A stretch of DNA of 46,639 bases, from NCBI GenBank assembly GCA_964448465.1, contig CAYUVY010000005.1, positions 1-46,639 of the forward strand, given 5' to 3'. This document shows, piece by piece, positions 41,504 through 46,639 of this stretch; position 1 is the first letter of the stretch; every line of letters starts with the position of its first letter. This DNA is from CAYTYZ01 sp964448465 (lineage in GTDB: Bacteria > Patescibacteriota > Microgenomatia > UBA12405). The notes under the pieces are model-generated. The model ran no database searches and was not told the DNA's origin. It saw only the letters and a list, made by a program, of their open reading frames with translations. Made by a program: the position numbers and the translations under genes.

Positions 41504-43501
41504 ATGGCTTTTCAACTCGTAAGCTCCATGACTCCTGCCGGCGACCAGCCTCAGGCCATTGCCAGTCTTACCAACAATTTACAGCAGGGGATTAACAAAC
41601 AAACCTTATTGGGTGTTACTGGCTCTGGTAAAACTTTTACCATTGCCAACGTCATCCAAAACACGCAATTGCCTACTTTGGTAATCTCTCACAACAAGAC
41701 TCTTGCCGGCCAGCTTTACCAAGAATTTAAAGAACTTTTTCCCCACAACAAAGTTTCCTATTTTGTCTCCTACTACGACTACTACCAGCCCGAAGCCTAC
41801 ATTCCCAGTAGCGACACCTATATTGCCAAAGAAGTGGACATCAACGATTTACTCGACAAACTACGTCTGGAAACCACTTCCAACTTATTTTCCGGCTCGG
41901 ATAATATTGTCGTTGCCTCTGTGTCCTGTATTTACAACATCGGCGATCCTGCCGATTTTTCGGGTAAAACAATTGAATTTACTCTAGGCAAGCCAATCAC
42001 TAGACGGCAATTATTTGAAAATTTGGTTGGTCTATTTTATACCCGCAACGAAACCGAATTTAAGCGCGGAACCTTTCGTGTACGTGGAGACACCACCGAA
42101 ATCTGGACTGCTTATTCCGACTGGATTATCGAGCTAACCACCGAAAACGAACTTCTCAAAACTATCACCATGCGCAATCCCTACACCGGCACTCAAATTC
42201 CCAGTGAAAAGTTCACCCTCTTTCCGGCCAAACAATATGTGGGTGGCCGCACCGACCAGGAAATATTTGAAAAAATCAAACAAGACACCGAAGTCCAGGT
42301 AGAAAGATTCAAACAAAAAGGCAAAATTCTCGAAGCCCACCGTTTGCGCCAACGTGTGGATTACGACTTAGAAATGCTCACCGAATTGGGCTATGTCAAT
42401 GGTATCGAAAACTATTCCATCTATTTTGAAAAAAATCGTGCTCCCGGCGACCCTCCTTATACTCTAATTGACTATTTTCACCATATTTGGGGCGATAATT
42501 TTCTCACAGTCATCGACGAGTCCCATGTCACCATTCCCCAGGTTCGCGGCATGTTCAATGGCGATCTGGCCCGTAAACAAAATTTAATTGACTTTGGTTT
42601 TCGTCTTCCCAGTGCTCTAGACAATCGTCCTTTAAAATTTGCCGAATTTTACCAAAAGGTCCCCAAAGCTATTTATGTCTCCGCCACTCCTGCAGACTAC
42701 GAGATACAAGACTGCAAGAAAACCGTCATCGAACAAATTATCCGTCCCACCGGTCTGGTCGACCCTCCCATTACTATTCGTCCAGCCAAAAACCAAATTC
42801 AGGAAGTTATCCAGGAGGTCACCAAACAGGCTACCAAAGGCAAGCGTAGCCTGGTCATCACCATTACCAAGCGCATGGCCGAAGATATCACTGCCTTTTT
42901 CAACGACTCCAAAAACACCAACGGCAAACAGCTCAAAGTTGCCTATCTGCATTCCGATATTGATACCCTAGAACGCAGTAAAATCCTGGACGATCTACGG
43001 GGTGGCACCTACGATGTTTTAGTCGGTATCAATCTCTTGCGCGAAGGTCTCGATTTACCCGAAGTTACCTTGGTTTGTATTCTGGATGCTGGTAATGCCG
43101 GGTTCCTGCGCAGCCGCCAAGCCCTAATTCAAATCATGGGCCGCGCAGCTCGTAATGTGGACGGGCAGGTTATTTTGTTTGCCGATACTCTGTCGCCAGC
43201 CATCAAAGAAGCCCAGGCCGAAGTCAACCGCCGCCGTATCAAACAACTAGCCTACAACGAAAAACACGGTATTACCCCAGAATCCATCCAAAAAGCCATT
43301 CGCCCACAAATTATTAAAGCTACCGAGGCGGTCAATGCCAAAGAGCTTAGATTATCCAAAGACCCCACTCAATTAACGCCACCAGAACTAAAACGTTACC
43401 TCAAAGACCTACGTTCCGAAATGAAACAGGCCGCTATAGAATTGAAGTTTGAAGACGCCATTCGCCTGCGCGACCAAATCCTCAAACTTGAAAAACTTTA
43501 G
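41504..43501 (+). CDS. uvrB: UvrABC excinuclease subunit B
   Basis: UvrB verifies DNA damage delivered by UvrA and positions UvrC for incision. The 665 residues include Walker A GVTGSGKTFT, the beta-hairpin region YYDYYQPEAYIPSSDTY, TVIDESHVTIPQ, the helicase motifs SLVITITKRMAED and GINLLREGLDLPE, and the C-terminal UVR motif (KFEDAIRLRDQI). The coding DNA looks more GC-rich than the neighbouring orphans, as does uvrA. It ends 1 bp before a convergent small gene. Confidence 0.97.
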   Translation: MAFQLVSSMTPAGDQPQAIASLTNNLQQGINKQTLLGVTGSGKTFTIANVIQNTQLPTLVISHNKTLAGQLYQEFKELFPHNKVSYFVSYYDYYQPEAYIPSSDTYIAKEVDINDLLDKLRLETTSNLFSGSDNIVVASVSCIYNIGDPADFSGKTIEFTLGKPITRRQLFENLVGLFYTRNETEFKRGTFRVRGDTTEIWTAYSDWIIELTTENELLKTITMRNPYTGTQIPSEKFTLFPAKQYVGGRTDQEIFEKIKQDTEVQVERFKQKGKILEAHRLRQRVDYDLEMLTELGYVNGIENYSIYFEKNRAPGDPPYTLIDYFHHIWGDNFLTVIDESHVTIPQVRGMFNGDLARKQNLIDFGFRLPSALDNRPLKFAEFYQKVPKAIYVSATPADYEIQDCKKTVIEQIIRPTGLVDPPITIRPAKNQIQEVIQEVTKQATKGKRSLVITITKRMAEDITAFFNDSKNTNGKQLKVAYLHSDIDTLERSKILDDLRGGTYDVLVGINLLREGLDLPEVTLVCILDAGNAGFLRSRQALIQIMGRAARNVDGQVILFADTLSPAIKEAQAEVNRRRIKQLAYNEKHGITPESIQKAIRPQIIKATEAVNAKELRLSKDPTQLTPPELKRYLKDLRSEMKQAAIELKFEDAIRLRDQILKLEKL

Positions 43502-43502
43502 A

Positions 43503-43844
43503 TTATCTAATTTTTTCCCAATCTTGTGGAGTTGTTTGCACAACCCTTTTAGGCTTATGGATCCTGGCGACTAAGTCTGCAATTCTATCCCAAATAGTTT
43601 CATCCTTTTTACACACTTTGGGTAATATAGCTACGGGAAAATAGTAGTTGTCTAGAGTAACTCTAGCGTTTCCCTGGCAAACTGAACACGGATTATGCTC
43701 CGAAGAAAATGATCCGTCATGTCTGATAGGCAAATATTTATTGGCACCCCTTGTAAGTTTAAACAGTGGGCATTCCACTCCGATCACGTATTCAACATCC
43801 AACTGAGGAGCTTTAGTCATGCCTTCAGGTAAATTTAAATGCAT
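43503..43844 (-). CDS. Cysteine-containing small protein, unknown
   Basis: A 113-residue protein with VECPLF, then NPCSVCQGNA and PKVCKK, four cysteines that could bind zinc, although the spacing is not a classic ribbon. The C-terminus is basic (ARIHKPKRVVQTT). TAGAAT on the minus strand (complement of 43850-43855) is 5 bases before the ATG. It lies between uvrB and uvrA, but the opposite strand argues against a shared transcript. Confidence 0.55.
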   Translation of the reverse strand: MHLNLPEGMTKAPQLDVEYVIGVECPLFKLTRGANKYLPIRHDGSFSSEHNPCSVCQGNARVTLDNYYFPVAILPKVCKKDETIWDRIADLVARIHKPKRVVQTTPQDWEKIR

Positions 43845-43902
43845 GCGCTATTCTAACCCCAACCCTCAATTTGTCAACAAAAAAACTCCAAAATTATCAA
43901 AA

Positions 43903-44148
43903 CTATTTATTTTGTTTCTCAAATCGAATATCTGTATGGTGTACTTGCAAACGATTAAAATGTGGAAAACCGCTATTTGTACAAACTAAAATATTGATAC
44001 CATTGTAATCAGAGGTATAAATTTCATCTGAATCTTGTATTTCCCCGCACCGAGTCTTAATATCTCCGTTTGAAGCTTGTTCTAGGGCAACAATTTGCGG
44101 AACCCTTGGGCGTCTACACCTATACAATCTTGCTTCAAACATAGTCAC
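43903..44148 (-). CDS. Hypothetical small protein
   Basis: An 81-residue protein; the start could be GTG at 44148 or the ATG two codons later (MFEARLYRC). A TATAAT on the minus strand (complement of 44158-44163) is 9 bases before the GTG, further than usual here. The sequence contains three cysteines (YRCRRP, TRCGEI, LVCTNS) and no recognised domain. Confidence 0.45.
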   Translation of the reverse strand: MTMFEARLYRCRRPRVPQIVALEQASNGDIKTRCGEIQDSDEIYTSDYNGINILVCTNSGFPHFNRLQVHHTDIRFEKQNK

Positions 44149-44215
44149 AATGGAGGCATTATATACAATTTACAATAAAATTCCAATTTACCCAAATAAA
44201 ACCCAAAACTTGTGA

Positions 44216-44221
44216 TATTCT
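44216..44221 (+). promoter_or_regulatory. -10 element (TATTCT) of the ParB-fold gene
   Basis: TATTCT ends 6 bases before the ATG at 44228. Confidence 0.4.
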
Positions 44222-44227
44222 AAAAAT

Positions 44228-44611
44228 ATGCAATTACCTGCACACATCCAGAAATATGGTTTTACATTTGAGTGGGATAATCAAAAGATTTGGGAACTAG
44301 ATATTCCGACAGAATCAATAGATATTGCACAATTGGAATGGATACTAGATATGCCATTTTGGAGCAACAATGGTAATTCGTGGTCTCTTTCTGCTCGCGA
44401 ATTTTTACAAAATCCTGATCTTTATCCAAAGCACCAAAAAAGATTTGAAACTGCAGACACATCCTTCCCTATAGATATAATGAAAAACGAACTAGGCCAA
44501 TGGTTAATTTTAGACGGATTACACAGATTAGTTAAATTAGTCCAACTAGGTCATAAATATGTAAAAGTACGGAAAGTATCTAGAAATTTGATTCATTTAA
44601 TAGTAAAATAG
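44228..44611 (+). CDS. ParB/sulfiredoxin-fold protein
   Basis: A 127-residue protein whose second half reads LGQWLILDGLHRLVKLVQLG, containing the DGxHR motif of the ParB nuclease-like/sulfiredoxin superfamily; in this fold the motif binds nucleotide. The first half has no counterpart in plasmid-partition ParB, and no HTH is present, so it is not a chromosome-partition protein. Its function is unknown. It precedes uvrA by 5 bp on the same strand. Confidence 0.6.
   Translation: MQLPAHIQKYGFTFEWDNQKIWELDIPTESIDIAQLEWILDMPFWSNNGNSWSLSAREFLQNPDLYPKHQKRFETADTSFPIDIMKNELGQWLILDGLHRLVKLVQLGHKYVKVRKVSRNLIHLIVK
44604..44609 (+). promoter_or_regulatory. -10 element (TAAAAT) of uvrA
   Basis: TAAAAT overlaps the end of the preceding gene and ends 7 bases before the uvrA ATG at 44617. 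Confidence 0.5.
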
Positions 44612-44616
44612 AGACT

Positions 44617-46639
44617 ATGGGTTTAAGCAAGATCATTATCAAAGGCGCTAGAGAACACAATCTCAAAAACGTCAACTTGGAGTTTCCAAAAGATAAAATC
44701 ATCCTGTTTACCGGCGTTTCCGGTTCTGGCAAATCCTCTTTGGCGTTTGACACCTTGTTTGCCGAAGGTCAGCGTCGCTATGTGGAAAGCCTGTCTTCCT
44801 ACGCCCGCCAGTTTTTAGGCAGCATGAAGCGCCCCGATGTGGACCTAATTGAAGGCTTGTCCCCCGCCATTGCCATCAACCAAAAGGCCATTTCCCACAA
44901 CCCCCGCTCTACCGTTGGTACGGTCACCGAGATCTACGACTATTTACGTCTTTTATTTGCCCGCATCGGCCATCCCCATTGTCCCAATTGTGGTCGCGAG
45001 GTCTCTCCCCAAACCAGCAAACAAATTGTCGACCAAATTCTAGACATGGCCCAAAAAGGGCTAGTGGCCAACTCTCAATATCGCTTTTTAATCCTGGCCC
45101 CCGTAGTCCAAAACCGCAAAGGCGATTTTAAACAACTAATTGAAAATCTCAAAAGCCAAGGCTACAAATCTATCCGGGCCGATGGCCATATTTTAGACAT
45201 TTTTGCCGATTTTAATTTGGTGCGCACCAATCGCCACACTGTCGATGCTGTTATCGACAAAATTAATCTCACTCGAGAAACCATCAAAAACGACAAAGAA
45301 AACCGCTCTCGTTTAGTTGACTCGGTAGAACAAGCTTTAAAACTTTCCAACGGTTTAGTTGTCCTGGCCGAAGTCTTCGATCCTGGCTTTGATTTGCCGC
45401 AAGCTCCCAAGGAAATGCTCGACCATCTCTTTTCCGAAAATTTTGCCTGTCCTGTTTGTAATTTATCTCTTCCCGAAATCGAACCCCGCCTTTTTTCCTT
45501 CAATTCCCCCGAAGGTGCCTGTCCCGACTGTAAAGGTCTAGGTTCAAAGTATCAAATTGATCGCACTAAGTTTCCCGAGTGGCGCGCCAAAATGATGGAA
45601 AACAAATATTTCACCACCAATTCTGAATCCTTTCGCCAAGAACTAGAAGAGTACATGATCAAAGAATCTTGTAGCACCTGCCAGGGTTCGCGTCTCAACC
45701 CCAATGCCTTATCTGTCACCATTCAAGGTAAGAATATTTACCAAGCCACCTGCCAAAGTGTGGACAGGTTACACCAGTGGCTGCAAGGCTTAGAAAAAGA
45801 GTTAGTCACGGCCAAGGAAAACGAAGTGATCAAGCCCATCAACAAAGAACTGCAAGCTCGAGTAGAATTTCTCTTGGCTGTTGGTCTGGATTACATGACT
45901 CTGGATCGCGAAGCCTCCACCCTTTCTTCAGGCGAAGCCCAGCGTATTCGTCTGGCTAGTCAAATTGGTACAGGGTTAACCGGGGTTTTGTATATTCTCG
46001 ACGAGCCCACTATTGGCTTGCACCCCCGCGACAACGATCGCCTCATCCAAACTCTAAAAAAACTCAAAGACTTGGGCAATACCTTGGTAATTGTCGAACA
46101 CGACGAAGACGTGATTCGCTGTGCCGACCATGTGGTCGACTTTGGACCTTTTGCAGGCAACAAAGGTGGCGAAATTGTCAGTCAGGGCACTATGGCGGAA
46201 ATTAAAAAAGACAAACATTCATTAACAGGTGGCTATCTTTCTGGACGTTTAAAAGTTGCCACTACTGTTCACCATAACCCACAACAACAGACCATCTTTT
46301 TAACCATCAAAAATTGTCAAAAATTTAATCTAAAGCATGTAGACCTTAAAATACCCCTTAATAATTTAACCGTAGTTACCGGAGTTTCTGGTTCAGGAAA
46401 ATCCACCTTGGTTCACGATTGTTTGTATCAAGGAGTCTTGCACAAACTCTATGGCAGTATCAAAACCCAGGTCGAAGGCATCGGCGAAATTAGTGGCACC
46501 AATCATTTTACCGATATTTTACTAGTCGACCAATCTCCCGTGGGACGCACTTCTCGCAGTAACCCTGCCACCTACACCAAGGTATTTGATGATATTCGCC
46601 ATCTTATGGCTCAAACCATCGAAGCCCAAATCCGTGGCT
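44617..46639 (+). CDS. uvrA: UvrABC excinuclease subunit A (partial, runs off the right end), with a reduced insertion domain
   Basis: UvrA dimers scan DNA for bulky lesions. The 674 codons present cover ATPase module I (GVSGSGKSSLAFDTL), the UvrB-binding region (with CPNCG), the first zinc module (CPVC and CPDCKGLG), the second cysteine pair CSTCQGSR, the signature SSGEAQRIRLASQIG, Walker B ILDEPTIGLHPRD, and ATPase module II starting at GVSGSGKSTLVHD. Between CPDCKGLG and CSTC there are only 42 residues, whereas E. coli UvrA has about 120, so most of the DNA-contacting insertion domain is missing. The C-terminal end, including its zinc finger, lies outside the window. Confidence 0.95.
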   Translation, partial: MGLSKIIIKGAREHNLKNVNLEFPKDKIILFTGVSGSGKSSLAFDTLFAEGQRRYVESLSSYARQFLGSMKRPDVDLIEGLSPAIAINQKAISHNPRSTVGTVTEIYDYLRLLFARIGHPHCPNCGREVSPQTSKQIVDQILDMAQKGLVANSQYRFLILAPVVQNRKGDFKQLIENLKSQGYKSIRADGHILDIFADFNLVRTNRHTVDAVIDKINLTRETIKNDKENRSRLVDSVEQALKLSNGLVVLAEVFDPGFDLPQAPKEMLDHLFSENFACPVCNLSLPEIEPRLFSFNSPEGACPDCKGLGSKYQIDRTKFPEWRAKMMENKYFTTNSESFRQELEEYMIKESCSTCQGSRLNPNALSVTIQGKNIYQATCQSVDRLHQWLQGLEKELVTAKENEVIKPINKELQARVEFLLAVGLDYMTLDREASTLSSGEAQRIRLASQIGTGLTGVLYILDEPTIGLHPRDNDRLIQTLKKLKDLGNTLVIVEHDEDVIRCADHVVDFGPFAGNKGGEIVSQGTMAEIKKDKHSLTGGYLSGRLKVATTVHHNPQQQTIFLTIKNCQKFNLKHVDLKIPLNNLTVVTGVSGSGKSTLVHDCLYQGVLHKLYGSIKTQVEGIGEISGTNHFTDILLVDQSPVGRTSRSNPATYTKVFDDIRHLMAQTIEAQIRG

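Overview
The window reads as a stretch of a small, compact bacterial genome of the Candidate Phyla Radiation (Patescibacteria), most likely Microgenomates- or Katanobacteria-like. This placement is an inference from gene content and style. The DNA is AT-rich, genes abut or overlap, many short proteins are unrecognisable, surface proteins carry Thr/Pro stalks, and TGA is used as an ordinary stop, so this is not a recoded Gracilibacteria-type genome. One run of 100 N (2005-2104) is a scaffold gap flanked by an unmerged 55-bp duplicate.

Layout. 1-4525: a partial membrane protein, divergent gltX, then a surface operon (lamin-tail protein, VanZ-like, CAP-domain protein, small membrane protein). 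4505-10620: trmD, a GT2-GtrA fusion, a DsbA-like thiol protein with several small cysteine-bearing exported proteins, a PAP2 phosphatase, an M20 peptidase and a GNAT-like protein. 10650-13923: tRNA-Gln(CUG), an MBL-fold hydrolase, a lipoprotein, an RRM protein, an orphan and a tRNA-dihydrouridine synthase. 13931-17688: overlapping murD-murC-murB. 17685-20050: an ABC-2 exporter (two permeases, one ATPase). 20146-21848: trxA, obg, YtxH. 21857-25520: a GldA/GldF/GldG/DUF4340 ABC operon. 25582-31389: era, lon, argS, a tRNA-binding-domain protein and an orphan. 31485-34391: an accessory-looking pair, a methyltransferase with a zinc-ribbon tail and an aldehyde-dehydrogenase-like protein fused to a nucleotidyltransferase, beside tRNA-Glu(CUC). 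34676-40245: a GT-C membrane enzyme, a receiver-like protein, dprA, yraN, a lipase-like hydrolase, a 2H phosphoesterase and a frameshifted comM. 40328-46639: small orphans, a decayed gene, uvrB, more orphans, a ParB-fold protein and uvrA, which runs off the right end.

The genes cover translation (gltX, argS, trmD, dus, tRNAs, era, obg), peptidoglycan precursor synthesis, protein quality control (lon, trxA, DsbA), DNA repair and uptake (uvrA, uvrB, dprA, comM, yraN) and envelope decoration.

The strongest window-wide signal is regulatory. More than 25 genes at the head of transcription units have a TANNNT-type -10 hexamer ending 5-9 bases before the start codon, most often 6. That is the spacing expected if transcription begins at the start codon (leaderless mRNA). 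In three divergent pairs the two opposing -10 boxes overlap inside a gap of only 17-20 bp. Some internal operon genes instead have a Shine-Dalgarno sequence. The most unusual protein is the dehydrogenase-nucleotidyltransferase fusion at 32430-34391.
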